Counted from the first letter of the stretch, positions 1 to 13,055 are shown. The stretch: 64,000 nt of DNA from Pyronema omphalodes (GCA_024516155.1 JAJJXM010000086.1:1-64000); one strand, 5' to 3'. Numbers and translations are program-made. The notes: generated from the letters alone by a model not told the origin.

Positions 1-249
1 AGGTATGAAATCCTTGATTGTATTTTTACTGAGCTATAAGCTTAAGTTCATAGAAAAACGAAGAAAAATCCGTATACATTGAAGTTTGATCGCCACTAAT
101 GTGTATTTTTCAGCCGAAATAAATTAAGGTTTTCAGCATCCTCGCCAAACCCCGCACTCGCGTCGCCGCGTGTGCCAAGCCATTCCTATCCCTCGCTATT
201 CTCGAAGCTCAGCATCGCGTGTCCGGCAGAAGCGCCGAGCTCCATCACG

Positions 250-1704
250 ATGTCCTTCTTCTAGTAATGTCTCCCATTATCTCTATATCGAGTCTCTCCA
301 GCTAATTGAAGCAGTAACTCCTTCCGTAACTACCTCGCCACTGCGGATGGCCGGGGTTTAGGCGATCTCCTCTCCCCCACCAGCAGCGATCACAACTCCT
401 TCGCATTCTCGACGAACCACTCCCAGATACGGTCCCAGGTCCAGAATGAGCTCTATGGTATATCTTCCTTCAGAAATGGGATAACCGATAAAGGAAAAAA
501 CGGATGGATTGATGCTGTGGTCGCGTTCTGGGAAGTGGTTTATGAGCTTGAGCGGGGAGATACTGGAAGGAGGATGGGAGAGGATGGAGATCTAGGGTAC
601 TGGGGACGTGCTTATGCAAAACAGAGTGTTTACACAACGTGAGCTCATACTAGAAGGCTACCGGTTTGGTCAGAACGAGGCTGACAAGAAGCAGAGTGAT
701 TGCACGAGGCTTCACGAGTCATGGATGGCCGAACTGGCTGTTACCAGTAGTCTATACCGCCTGTAGGAACCTTCGACAATTCGCAATTTCCGCCGATGAA
801 GAAGATAAACGGGAAGGCAAGGATGCCAGCAAGCTTGAGGACTGTGCAAGGCACCTCAACAAGATGTTTACACTTTGTTTGGCAGACCGGTATGAAGAGT
901 TCCTTGTGTTCCTCGACTCTGCTGATATCCCCCAGTGCTCCCATGGAAGAATCTCGTAAATGGGGTACCTACTACATCGTAAATCTCCTCTTCAAGACAT
1001 ACTTTAAGCTCAACGCAATAACCCTCTGCAAAAACGTCATCCGAGCCCTCTCCGCTACAACAACCGAAATGCCTCCCTTGGACGCCTTCCCTAAATCTCA
1101 CATCGTAACATTCAAATACTATGTCGGTGTCATTCACTTCCTTGAGGAAGACTACGTCACTTCCGAAACACATCTTACAGCCGCTCTACAACTCTGCCGA
1201 AGCGATTGCCCTACGAACCAAGAGTATATCCTAACCTACTTGATCCCAGCACATCTTATGACCACTCATCAGTTGCCTACCTCTACTTTATTCCAAAATT
1301 ACCCGAGGTTGAAGCATTTGTTTGAGCCACTATGCCGGTGCATCAAATCCGGCAATTTAGGGGCCTTCGACGCAGCATTAGAAGAGAACGAGGACGAATA
1401 TGTACGCCGGAGAATCTATCTTACTCTAGAGAGAGCTAGGGATATTGCTTTACGTAACCTCTTCAGAAGGGTCTTCCTGTTGGGAGATAAGAAGACGAGG
1501 GTTCCAGTGGAAGAGTTTAGAAGGGCCATGGGGTTCTCGGTGGCGGGTAAAGAGGGGGGCACTAGGAAGGAGTGTGAGCCGGAGGAGGTGGAGTGCCTCT
1601 TGGCTGGAATGATTTATAAAGGGTTGATGAAGGGATATATTTCCAGAGAGAAGGGAATGGTCGTGTTGTCGAATAAGGAGGCATTCCCGGGGACGGGTGT
1701 GTAG
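250..1704 (+). CDS. CSN12: CSN12-like PCI-domain protein (spliced, 4 exons)
   Basis: Exons are 250-263, 315-638, 695-889 and 936-1704, giving 433 aa. An alternative acceptor at 673/674 would add seven residues. Exon 1 is a 14-nt micro-exon (MSFF plus two bases). The introns (51, 56 and 46 bp) start with GTAATG, GTGAGC and GTATGA, and have CTAAT, CTGAC and CTGAT branch-like sites. The spliced protein shows the CSN12/PCID2 pattern: an N-terminal helical part ([17 protein letters not shown]), a central block ([15 protein letters not shown], then [13 protein letters not shown]), the signature [20 protein letters not shown], and a C-terminal PCI winged-helix region. Known role of the family: Csn12 acts with Thp1/Sac3-type mRNA-export and splicing factors and was first found with the COP9 signalosome. 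The length matches the yeast protein (about 420 aa). The family assignment is firm; the micro-exon start is an inference from phase. Confidence 0.88.
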
Positions 1705-3175
1705 GGATGTATGTGATACTGATGGAGACGGTGATATGACTCGAAAATTTGCGTGCAGAAAATAGTATAGTTGAATTAGCGGGTCTAGATAAGTAATGTG
1801 TTTTAATGCGATTTGCGATACCGATATACGAGGTCGTACAAGAAATTCTGTTTTCACAAAATCTAGAGAAGTTAATTCCAAGCTTTGGACTTCACATCAA
1901 ACTTTCGTATCGGCAATGAATAGGTAACGCTATCTTGATTTTGCGCTTTCATCAAGGGCTTTGTCAGTAAGTACACCGTTCTCCACCCAACACTCATCTT
2001 CTCAAACCCTCCTTAGGGTATCGATGCTTGCCCTCCTTTTTGCTATTTGTACTACTGTTGTTTTATTGGATCTCTTCCCTGTACCTTTATCCCTTCCTCT
2101 CTTGCTTCACGACTTCAGTTCATTATATTTTCCTCATCCTAGGCACTAATTTGTGTTTTCCTACACGGCTCTGAACAACGTCAAAATTTAAATTTGAATC
2201 CAAGCCAGTTTTAACTTTTTCTCAAGGCTTCCATGCTTTTTCTTAGAATCGATTTTCAACAGTGATGAATTCTCTGTGTACGAATTTCAAGATCCAATCG
2301 TTTCCATTGACCGCAGTATAATAGCTTTCTACAACGTCTTTGAAGTCGTGTGTCTGCTTAGAGGAGGCTCTTTATATGATCTATCAGGTTTTTAGTTATT
2401 ACCACCTGTCGCCCTTTGTCGAGAGTTCTCGGGATTTTGGAGATAATATTACCAGTGTGCAGGTTGAAGATGCTGTTGGGTGGTTTACTATTGTAAACGC
2501 TATCATGTAGGCGGCAATATATAGCGGGAAAGAAGTAAATCAGATCTAATCACGACAGTAAACTTATAACAGCCCCTCCAAATCACATTCAGATCAACAC
2601 ATTTTCTTTGACTCACATTCATATCAAAGGCACCATCGGTAACCTAATTATAACCCGCATATCAGAGTTATTTCATGTATATATGCCTCTTCCGTACCGC
2701 AGTTATTCGCAATCAAAAAATCGGTGTATATATGAGCTCAATTAATCAAGATTCTTCCTCTCAATTTAAACCAACATATTTACCCCACAATCGATATTTA
2801 TACTTCTGATATCCAGTACATCACATGAGCTGCATCATCTAAAAGCAATATTGTTTTATTCCCAGTATCCCAAAGTTCGAAGTTCGAACTCAAGCCCCGG
2901 GCCCCGATGGCGTTATGTATCACGGTATCATATGGCATCACATAATATCACTCTCAAATTCTCTCAATCACCATATAGAATCAACGCCACAACAGCGACA
3001 CCATATGATATCCCTCAAACCAATGGTAATCTTGGCTGCATTTGATATTTGTGGGGGGGGCAGAAATATTTCAATGGAAGGATTGAGGAACATGTGAAAT
3101 TGGAAAATTGAATGAGTCTGATAATATTAGTGAGACTGGTGGGACTAAGATTTGTGATGCTGTTACGCGTAGTGA
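1705..3175. other. Intergenic region, no gene seen
   Basis: AT-rich spacer between the CSN12-like gene and a possible minus-strand gene. Only short ORFs without family resemblance or splice support are present. A short G run lies at about 3052-3060. No RNA gene or mobile-element terminus was recognised. Confidence 0.5.
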
Positions 3176-4421
3176 CTATGATTTAGGTTCTACAACTTTT
3201 CTGAAAGCTGTTTTTATGTCGGAAAGATTCGTGGGGAGAGTGGTGAGAAGCGATGGTAGGGCGAAGGTGAAGAGAATAGCAGTGACGATTACAGCAAGGA
3301 TGATGGAGTAAAGAGCAAACTATTTTAAAGAAAGACTAAGAAAAACGATAGATACAGGGAGAAATCATTACAATATGGGGACCATGACAAGAGTCGTCAT
3401 GGTTGGAGCCAGAATATTGTTCGAGTGAGACAACATGATGAAAGCTACGATAGCAGCCAAACGTGAGAAAAGGCGGAAGCAACGATAGGATTTGGCATCT
3501 GAGAAAAGATTATTATAAGCTTCCAAATTGAGTACAGTAGAATAATCAGCAGAGATCATCGTTATAGGGAAAATATTCAACGGCAAGAGAGTTAGACCCT
3601 TTGGCTCGTTGGAGTGTATGGATTTCCCGGTCAGAGGAGCCTTGGATGCAGTGTGTAAAAGGCTCCAGAAAAACTTGATTTTAGTGTGTGTCTGATTAAT
3701 CAACTGAGATGGTAATAAGTTAGCCAATGGAAGAAGGGGGTGGTTATAGATATTCTGTTAAACAAACCACATGCGCAAATTTTACGTCAGGGACAACGAG
3801 GCCATAGTGGTGACTGGAGAAGGAACAGGTTACCCTGAGTGCGAATCAGTTACCAATACATACTGGGAGATTTTAATTACATCCGCAGGTTTTGCAAGAG
3901 GATCCATGACACAAAAGTCGGCTGACAAGGAGAGATTCAAGGCGGCGTCCCCAGTACGACAGGGAACCATCTCGCAAGGATCAAGAGGAATCCGGTCCAC
4001 AGCAGAAATGATTAAAATCAGATACTTCGTATTGGCGTTATCACCAGGGAGGAGAAGAATCAATGCAGGAGAGATCTATTCGCCCGACTCACGACGACAG
4101 AATGCTCAACGGCAGAAATGTCAACCCAGAATGGGTTATGGAACGCAAAATTTGTCCCAGGACAATCTTGACGAGAGGAGGCCAATTTGGTGAAGAAAAG
4201 AGCCTCCGTCTGAAGAGAAACGTCCTTTGAAGTCGTTACGCGTGAGGATTGCGCCGGGTTTTTTTTTGATTGAGCGTAGCGAAGAGTGAGAGTGGGCCAA
4301 GGGGACTTACAATAAAATCTTTGTCACGGAGTATGAGCGTGTAACCATGAAAGATGGGAGAATATGAGAAGAGATGAGGACGTAAGACTATGGCACCATA
4401 TTCCGAGAGATGACGAGAGGG
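3176..4421 (-). CDS. Possible spliced membrane protein, unknown family
   Basis: On the minus strand a chain of exons keeps one reading frame: 4421-4311, 4224-4093, 4024-3864, 3813-3768, 3703-3389, 3319-3176. The introns between them are 86, 68, 50, 64 and 69 bp. Donors include GTAAGT, GTGAGT and GTATGT; the 3389-3703 exon follows a good CTAAC branch and CAG acceptor. The last intron has a weak donor (GTCATG). The 5' end is unresolved: no ATG is seen in the first exon listed, so more exons must lie upstream. The C-terminal exons encode two hydrophobic stretches (around RLAAIVAFIMLSH and SIILAVIVTAILFTFALPSL) followed by a short basic tail ending in VVEPKS, so I infer a membrane protein with a soluble N-terminal part. 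I do not recognise the family. The boundaries were chosen to keep phase, so this stays a hypothesis. Confidence 0.4.
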
Positions 4422-7400
4422 CTTTGTGTGACATGATTAGTTGCTATACGATAGGCCAAGCTGTGGAGGTGGAGATACTGTCTGCAGGGAAGACGATAAG
4501 CCCTCGCCCTGTTTCATTAACCCTACCCAGCCCTAACCATACATGCCATCTTCCATATCCACGTTTATCTAGGGTTGATTTTGTACGTCACTCAAGCTTA
4601 CTCTCACACCATGTCACTCGTGTTTTTGCCATCGCGCCCGTAGAAAATAAAAACTTGTAGAACCTGTTATAAGAGACCAAAACAAGTCACAGCAGGTCCA
4701 CATTCCTTACCATTATCCTTCTCATACCAAATCTCACCTTCACTGTGGCGATGAGGCGACGCATCGGTGTCGGTGTTGTCAGGCAGGCCCCCCGTATACA
4801 GTAATTCGAATCGACTGTAAAAGTTCTAGTCCAATTCTCCCCGGTAATCACGGAAAATTAAAAGTAATCCTCGTTGTTGTCGGGTGATGATCAGATGGAA
4901 ATATCGGCTTCTACGAACTGTCGCGCACAGATCGCTGAACGGTTCCTTACACCCGAGGGTTATCGGAATGAACGAAAACAGACCCAAGTTTTAGAGTGCC
5001 CACCGTTTGAACATCTATCCGACAAATGGAGGATTATTTTCGGATACCAACTGGACACAACTATCCGTTTGATTCTACGTGTATCTAAGACATCGCGATG
5101 CATAATCCGGTGCTTGGAAAAGTCAATCTACACTTAGTTATTGGATGCATCCGAAATAGCTGTGGAATTTTATCGCTGCTATAGAGTGTCTGAAATGTGC
5201 TACTACTATATATTTCCGTGTTATCTCCGGGGTCCGTCCCCCTTGTAAACTTCGTAGGCACATGACCCCGTAGCGTAGCCAGCGTGTACACTCCCTCACA
5301 AGATATCACTCCATTACCAGTGTATGTTGTCCAACCCCGGTCAAGAACCCGTGTCCCCGTGTATCCCGGTCGCAGTGGGGGCACGCAAGCATGGTGGATT
5401 CCTCAACTCCAGTTGGCTACGTAGCGATTAAGGTTGGTGCAGGTGTTGATCATTTTGGAAAAGGCTTATCTCCATCGGCGTCTTTTCTGTGGGAGATTCG
5501 TAGGGTGGACAACCATCAGAAGTTTCTTTCGTTTTTGCACACCGGTACTTCTGTTACTCCAGATGCGAGCGATATCGTCGCCAGGACTTTTGTCGCTGAA
5601 ACCCCTTCCATTTAATTTCATGATCAACACAACTGCGTAGACTGTGCAAGGCGATATGTCTAATAATATACTTGCAACGTCGTCGGCGCACAACAGCCCG
5701 GCGCTACCTTTCCCCAGACCCGCGATGCAGTAGAAGTCAGCCCAGATGGGTAGAACGTCTCCCCACAATCTTGAATTATGGCCCGGCGTTGTAACTTACC
5801 TGGGTAGATACCCGAGCGGCGTAGATTTCGCGGGGTGTGTTCTTCCCCAGATCTCATGGGGCGTTGCAGTCCACAAGTTCCCGGGTTGGATCTTGGGAAG
5901 TATCTCAGAAAGCTCGACGGGGTGAAATTGTGTGTGTGCAACTTCAGATCCATTTCCGGTGATGGCCACAAAAAGAGGACCCGAAGAACTTGCTTTTCTT
6001 TATCCGCGCCCGGTGGGTAGGCACCATAGGAGGAATTTATTGCAGAAAAAGCAATGTCATGAGCATGATGCAACAATAAGCATGATGCGTTTCCGCAGAA
6101 CTCCCGGGAGCGTACGTAGGTTGTGATGTATGCTCTAAACGATGTAACACCTTCCAAGCGATGACGAAAAATTTATAAACCGCTGATGTATTGGCTGCAA
6201 CGATATAAACAACACCGTTTTTGACGCTGCGACACGGCAAACCGCCATCCAGACAGAATGGATATCCCACATCCCATGAGTACACAGATGATTCGACAGC
6301 ACTGCCTTGTCGCCGTCCACTACTGCTAGGTTTTTTTTTGGAGTTGCAACCAACCCCACGCAATTGTGTGTGCATCGATTATCAGGAATTTCATCCATTC
6401 CCTTTTTCACGCCGATGTAAACGAGTACACAGTACACCCAATCGCAATTACTATTCTCACATTATCAATCGTAACAAGTCATCCAAACGTGGTGGTTGTT
6501 TTGTATCCTGTTTTGTGGCCACGAAAGCAAGAAGAAGGTGTTGCAACGGGGAATCCTCGGAGAAGCAAGATGGTGTTTCCCCACTCTTCACGTGGTGTTG
6601 TCTAGACCTGGCTAATATACTTTAGCTTCGTATACCGAATCTCATGAATCTCATCCTTAGGGTTCGCACTGCAACCCGAGATCTGTATGTATCCCTGACT
6701 TTTTGCATTTCACCCAGAAGCTCAACCATACAGAAGATGCAAAAGTTGAAGCTATAGGCACCATACAGGGTGGATACAAACAGCCTAAACAGACGCGACT
6801 CTCCGTGACTCCGGACAAGGTGTATAATTCAATCTTGCTTCTCGCGCCGCGAGCCAGAACTGTGGAGTAGATGGCTTACATAGAGTGTAATGTATGTAGG
6901 GAGGCGCTGTCAGTGCTTCTCTCGGCGAACTAAGGCGGACTGGAAATAAAGTTACTCCGACCACCGACCCCGCCTCCGCCACACTCGCCGGTCTCTCTTG
7001 GCCACATCTCCCTTATTTCCATAGGATGGCTTTTGTATGGACTCTTCAACACGCTACACGTAGGAGGCGCGCTATCACAGCTTTCAGCACCCACGGGGAA
7101 CACGTCGGGGTTTCGGGGTTTGGATGCGGAGGAGGTAGCTAAGAAACGTTCTTGAGCTTCGCAGGTGTTCGTAGATTTCGGCACCGGATACAAGACCGCA
7201 GAACCTCTGGTCTAAATACTAGACTATTCTGAAATTATCAGCACTATTTCTATCGCTAGAACTCTTCTAGGCATCGTTTAACAGTTTTTTACAACTTGCA
7301 CTTATACCAACTTGGTAAAACGAGTTACAGAAGAACAACGTTTGACAACGTTTATCACAGAGATAAAGAATTTCACCATGCTAGACACCTGCTAAACGTG

Positions 7401-8461
7401 ACAAACGCTACGTGCCGTCATCAAAAAAGGCTAGATTTGATAACGCATAATTTCTTTGTAACGCCAAGTGGCATTCTACTGCGACTCGTTTCGCCGTTTG
7501 AGAAAAAGTGGGGGAGATAAGCGTGATATCAGCGTTATGACCCTCTAACGCATGTAGGGACGGTCTCTCAAGGTACCGTGAAAAAAAAGAACCTTGATGA
7601 TCACCTTGTGGTGTTGATACAGCAGGGTGTTTGAGTTCACGTGTAACCACAAAGCACAAGAATTCGACAGACGTTAAAGTAAGGTTATCAATCTACGTCA
7701 GCCTATCTATCTCTTGAACGGGGGCAAAAAAAAAACATAATTTTGTGTACAGGCAATACACGCGGACGACAATCAGTGGGGGGGCGGCAGGTAGATTGAA
7801 AAGCTGGTATGTCGAATACGTACGTATTGATAAGACCCTTTCGAAGCCAATCAGGCAGTTATGCAACAACCATCATCGATTACACGAGCTCCAATTAAGT
7901 TGTTCATCTCAAGGTGTGTGATGGACGGCATGGGCAGGGCACAACATTTGCCGTGTGATTTTTGGTTAGGTTAGCTATGGTGCTCTAGAGCTACAATACC
8001 CCAGCCTGGGCCGTCGACATGATGGTGGACCATACCATGACGCAGATGTCCCTGGATAGCGTATCTAAAGCAACTAGATGCTATCTCCGCCGGACGCGGG
8101 GGTAGAGGCGTCTCTAGTTGGGCTGAAGCGTCAGTCGCGCAACGTCAACCACCCTGAGAACCGTGCCCCAAGGTTTGTGACCAGCACCAGATCCCAGGTT
8201 ATGGTACTAGCTTGAGGATGAACCTTAGGAAATACTTTGTGGGGGATGGCATGGCTGGTGGGGGGGTATGATAACACCCATCCGCCTACCTTCTGGATAT
8301 CTATAAGAAGGCCCCGCCATTTCCTCCTCCAGAGTCAACATCAACAAACCACTGCTCCTCCAAAGAACCACTCCTCCACACAACTACCAGCTTCAAAGCC
8401 TCCACAAGCAACCAACACCCTCTTCCCACCACAAACCACCACCACAAAACAAACAATCACA
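4422..8461. other. Four kb without a resolvable gene; coding-like fragments
   Basis: No complete gene could be assembled here. Several minus-strand stretches look more like exons than random sequence, notably about 5085-5384, 5466-5768, 5660-6157 and 6135-6437, whose overlapping frames carry Cys, Gly and Trp patterns. A GTAAGT donor lies on the minus strand near 5796-5801. I could not join them into one frame. They may be an orphan spliced gene, a decayed gene, or chance. The 6.6-8.4 kb part shows nothing beyond short ORFs and the upstream region of the small gene that follows. Confidence 0.35.
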
Positions 8462-8710
8462 ATGTCCGCCCAGGCTGCCGGTATCCGTCGTCCCTCCACC
8501 TTCCTCTCCCTCGCTCCCGTCTCTAGCGAGTCCTACCCCAAGTCCGCCCCCGAGGTCGACGCTTCCGTCTCTATCTCTCCTCCTCTCTCTCCCGTTCAGC
8601 ACCGTTCCTCTTCCGTCTCTTCCGTCGGAGAGAAGAAGAGATTCCTCAAGCTCGGTCCCGTTTTCTGGGGAGGAGTTCCCGGCCAGGACGACTTTGCCGT
8701 TGAGGAGTAA
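8462..8710 (+). CDS. Small conserved fungal protein (82 aa), unknown function
   Basis: Intronless ORF starting at ATG 8462 in a good context (CACAATGTCC), preceded by a CA- and pyrimidine-rich leader typical of expressed fungal genes and by a weak TATA-like element (TCTATAAGAAGG, about 8300-8310). The codons are strongly C-ending, unlike the flanking DNA, which supports translation. The protein is Ser/Pro-rich for the first 55 residues and ends in a basic-then-hydrophobic block, KKRFLKLGPVFWGG, followed by an acidic tail (DDFAVEE). From memory, a similar FLKLGPV-H/F-W-G tail recurs in small uncharacterised ascomycete proteins; no biochemical role is known to me. An in-frame extension back to 8237 exists, but it lacks the codon bias, so I prefer 8462. 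Confidence 0.7.
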   Translation: MSAQAAGIRRPSTFLSLAPVSSESYPKSAPEVDASVSISPPLSPVQHRSSSVSSVGEKKRFLKLGPVFWGGVPGQDDFAVEE

Positions 8711-11700
8711 ATACGACTTTTGGGAGTAAACGACTCGCCAGAGGAGTGTTACGAAAACATCGTTATCAATCACCACATGGAACCAACTATACTATATAAC
8801 TCGAATGGTACCGATGGCGATGATGTTTTAGTTGCTTGGGCTACATTTTGCGCGGTTACGGCTTGCGGGAGTTATGGGTCTTGATTTCAGTTCTTCATTT
8901 GTTACATTTTTTGTTATGGGTTTTCTTTATATATATTTATGGATTGTTTTTGGGAATTTTCTATGCTACTGTCGATACGACTAGCGATATGACTGCTGGG
9001 GGGTTGATAAGATATGATGGATATGTATGGAAGGCAAATCAATGGTTGAATGTGCGAGATACATCACACATAAAACCAAGTTAGAAAAAATAAACCTTTT
9101 CTTTTGCTTTCTCAATTTGAATTCTTTCGTCTCATCTCGGTTAAAAACAAAGTGATTTGAAATTTACACATGTGTTGTCCAACATTCAATGAAAACCTGT
9201 AACCGCCGAACAAACTCGGTAATACAAAAAATTCGAATACTTGCTTATCAAGAAGAGAGTACATTCTCTATTTCACGAGAACCAATGAAACCGATGTGGA
9301 ACAAATGTTGTTACGAAAGTGGCAACGAGAACGAAACCCCTAAGGAATCGCAACACGCAACAACCGCCGGCATCACCCCATCGTGAAAGAGAAAAAAAAA
9401 CGAAAACAAAGTAATCAGCATACATAACACATGGTACCCGAGAATACTGGTTGTAACCGGTTGTCCTCGGAACTTTTTTTGTATGCGTACGGATTCCCTA
9501 CAATTATGTACTGCATACATAGGTAACATCATCGGTTATCCCCGTGAAATTGTCGTCTGTGCTCATGGATATCGACATCCATACATCTATCTCTACGTAA
9601 CAAAGCATATATGTGCCAACACCAAGTGTTTTCTTTATGATATCGTGTCTTTCGTATACATTTGTCAACCAGGGTTATTACAATTTTACGGACATCAATG
9701 GGCCGTTGAAAACGAATACCATCGTTGTATTCATTGTATGTAACGAACCGCTAGGGAATCTCCAGAGAATCTCTATGTATAGAATCTCTAGAAAAGTCGC
9801 TAGAGAATCCCTAGACCATCATCACGGAATTCTAATACACAGAACCGGTAAAGAATCGGTAAAGAAGCACTCCTAACGCATGATTTCATCTGATCATATG
9901 TAAATATGGTTACGATATCCACCACAGCCTCGGATGCTGGGTGATAGCTTATAGCTTATAGCTGGCTGGCTAGTGGGGTATGTACTATGTAGGTTTCCAC
10001 GGTACGGGAGAATTATGCTGGAAGTCTCATAGATATCCACCTAATTCTCTATTTACGTTGTGGTTGGTTATGAACTTGTGATATGAAAGGATATGGAAGT
10101 CTCGGACGAACGGGGAAGAACGCGGTCGCGGTTATAGAACGCGCTGAATGGAAATTGTGGGTTGCTGTGGTGATGGTAGCGTGTATGCTAGTATGCTAAA
10201 GGAAGATGGTTAGGGTCTTGGATGGTTTGAGATTCATCTAATTTGGACTGGGATTAGTCGTAGCGTAGGGTAGGGATAATCATGAGATATCACGTACATA
10301 GGAGTTTGATAAAATCATACGATGTCACTCATACGTGCGACTGGAAGTTCAAAAGTCTAAAAGTCTGATTTTTTCAGATAACACCTCTTATTAATACCAC
10401 CAAGTTTATAATCAACAAGTATTTATTCTAGTATATACGCAATCTCACGCGCCATATCCACAACCCCTTCCCCCATCCAAAAAATCATCACAATCAAACC
10501 AATACCTTTCCCATATACCCAACAATCCTTCCCAGCAATAACCGCCACCTCGGAGTTACCCGTGATTAAACATCCAAGTCCCATGTATATACCCATTACA
10601 CTTGACACTTGACACATCCCTTTTACGCCACATCGTCATTTCCGGTATCGTTTGTGCATTGTGCATTTTATACATGTAGTTTATATACCTTTTTTATGGT
10701 ACCGTTATTACTCGCACTATATGAAGCAGGTTTATATTAATGTTAATGTTAATGTTAAAGCCACTTTCCTCCATCCCATTGTCGGTTTATTAATATGTAT
10801 ATATAGAAATATAGAGAGAATCATGGTTAATGTTGACTTGGATCAAAGTAAGGGAATAGGATGAGTTACTGATATGTATTATAACATATGGTGGTACAGT
10901 ATAGAATCTTATGTAGATATGTATCCAATTACATTAAGTACCTACATACTTTCATACCTGCATACCCAACCAGGGAGTCGGGGGGTTCTTACATGGTCCC
11001 TGACTCCCTGCCACTCCCTGGCTTTTTCAGCCATCGCCCTTCAGAAAATAAAAGTGCAAATAAAAAAGTAGAAAATTGAAGTTTCAGATCTATGTATATA
11101 TATACCTTACGCAAGTGCAAATAGAAGGTAGAAAGTAACTATCCCATGCTTACGGGAAAGTGTAAATTGATGGAAATGGGGTGGGAAGTGGGAAGTGTAG
11201 AAATGGATATGGATGATGAGGACCGGGGATTGAGGATTATGGTTTGGCTGGAAAGTCTAGAGATTGATGGCGGCTGGGATAGATGTGATGGACGGAGAAA
11301 TTTCGGAATGGTGGTGGTAGTGTTCTGGTTTGCTGGGTAGATGAAGCGATATATAATTTTCAAACCCCCAGACCACAAACCAATATCCAAGTTATAAAAA
11401 AACCGACTAGCTATATATATCCACCCCTCCTATCCTCATCTATAACCAAAACTCAAAACTCAAAAATAAAAACCCCAAGTCCAACTCCAAGTCCAGACTA
11501 CTTCCAAAAAAACCCCTCCCATCTCAACCACAATTCCCCGCCCCTAGCCCAGAAACCACAAAAAAACTCAAACCCAACTTCCTCACCTCATCAACTAAAA
11601 ACTGAAAACTGATCTCATCATCCAAGGTTTCTGAACAAATACCCACCATCCAGGTTCGGAGCATAATCCTCCGTAAATGAGAAGTGAATTTGTTGATACC

Positions 11701-11819
11701 TTATTCTCATTCCCAACTCCCAACTCCCAATTCCCAACTCCTAATTCCCAATTCCCAAATCTTCGGGCCACAGGCAACGGGAAACGGGAAACGGGTAGCA
11801 CAGTAAGGGTCAGAGCAAC
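8711..11819. other. Intergenic, AT-rich, no gene seen
   Basis: About 3.1 kb of mostly AT-rich sequence with short unsupported ORFs in all frames. Small simple repeats occur, for example a TTAATG repeat near 10737-10756. Nothing resembles a tRNA, rRNA or transposon coding sequence. Confidence 0.5.
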
Positions 11820-11940
11820 GGTAAGGGTAATGGTAATGGTAATGGTAATGGTAGTGGTAACGGTAATGGTAGTGGTAACGGTAATGGTAATGGTAATGGT
11901 ACTGGTAATGATAATAGTAAGAGTAACGGTAAGAGTAAAG
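11820..11940. repeat. GGTAAT hexanucleotide microsatellite
   Basis: About 20 imperfect units of GGTAAT with variants (GGTAGT, GGTAAC, GGTACT). Open frames across it encode only repeated Val/Met or Thr/Ile and are not genes. Confidence 0.9.
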
Positions 11941-12131
11941 AAGCAAAAACTTACTTCACACATGATATTTGAAACCCGTCAAATTTCGTCTGCGTAGTTC
12001 TCTATATACTTCCAGGTCCAGGTACCTGGTTCTAGGCTGCGTATATCCTGATCGTAGGTTCTGTGATATATCACTCGCTGTACTTGATATGATAGGAAAC
12101 TGGAAACTAGAAACTGGAAAACTGGGAATAT

Positions 12132-12162
12132 CAAGACCAAGACCAAGACCAAGACCAAGACC
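12132..12162. repeat. CAAGAC hexamer repeat
   Basis: Five perfect units of a CAAGAC/AAGACC hexamer. Confidence 0.9.
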
Positions 12163-12281
12163 ACAATATACTACCCAGATGTTTTATTTTCATGAAGTGA
12201 TAATATCAACCCAGTGAATACATAGATATACTCTAAATATCTTTTGCGAGGTTGGTTATATTATAATAATGCTTTTTTCTG

Positions 12282-12316
<35 letters not shown>
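12282..12316. repeat. Poly(A) tract of about 35 bp
   Basis: Uninterrupted A run. It is followed 35-60 bp later by a TTTTA pentamer array (about 12353-12375). No retrotransposon body lies immediately upstream, so I treat it as a simple repeat. Confidence 0.9.
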
Positions 12317-12318
<2 letters not shown>

Positions 12319-12932
12319 AGATCCCCGATTAACCAAAAGACACGGCTTGATTTTATTTTATTTTATTTTATTTTAATCTCTTGACACTCCCCACCCAGCC
12401 CTAAGGTTATGACCTATGCTACAATCTAAACACCCTTTGAGGCTCTATGTAGCTATTACCTTAGAGTCTTGCTAGGATCCATCACTGAATTTCTTGGAAT
12501 TTTTGCCGCCCCTTTTCTTTCTTTCTCCTGGTTTTGGCTCTTATTGTTGCAATTTGGAGGCTTGTTATCTCTTTTTTTTTTTTCCTATTCGTCTCTCTGA
12601 ACTCGCCGCTCGCCACTCCGCTGTTCTGCTCTCATCAAGAAATAAGGGATTTATTAACATTTTCTAGTTTTATCTTATCTTGAGTTTCTATCTTGAATGA
12701 AATCGGGGAATTGGAAAATTCAATATCAGCATCCCGTTAAATTCCCTACAAAAGATAAATCCGATGAAAACTTCATATTCCGATATTCCAATCCCAATAT
12801 CCCGATAATCCCAATATTCCAATCCCAATATTCCAATCCCAATATTCTAATATTCCAATCCCAATAATCCAATATTATAAACCAAAAACGTGATGAACCA
12901 TGAACTATGAACTATGATTCCTTAGTGTTATA

Positions 12933-13055
12933 TGCTGTGCTGTGCTGTGCTGTGCTGTGCTGTGCTGTGCTGTGATGTGATGTGATGTGCTGTGATGTGA
13001 TATGATGTGCTGTGCTGTGCTGTGATATGATGTGGTGTGATGTGGTGTGGTGTAT
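12933..13055. repeat. TGTGC/TGTGA pentanucleotide microsatellite
   Basis: About 24 units of a TGTGC pentamer that shifts to TGTGA, TATGA and TGTGG variants towards the 3' side, showing internal spread of point variants. Confidence 0.9.

Noticed and set aside
11595..11997. Open frames across the GGTAAT array (Val/Met and Thr/Ile repeats)
   Set aside because: Repeat-driven; no start context, codon bias or homology.
12282..12316. Poly(A) tract as the tail of a LINE or SINE insertion
   Set aside because: No element body, internal promoter or target-site duplication could be seen around it.
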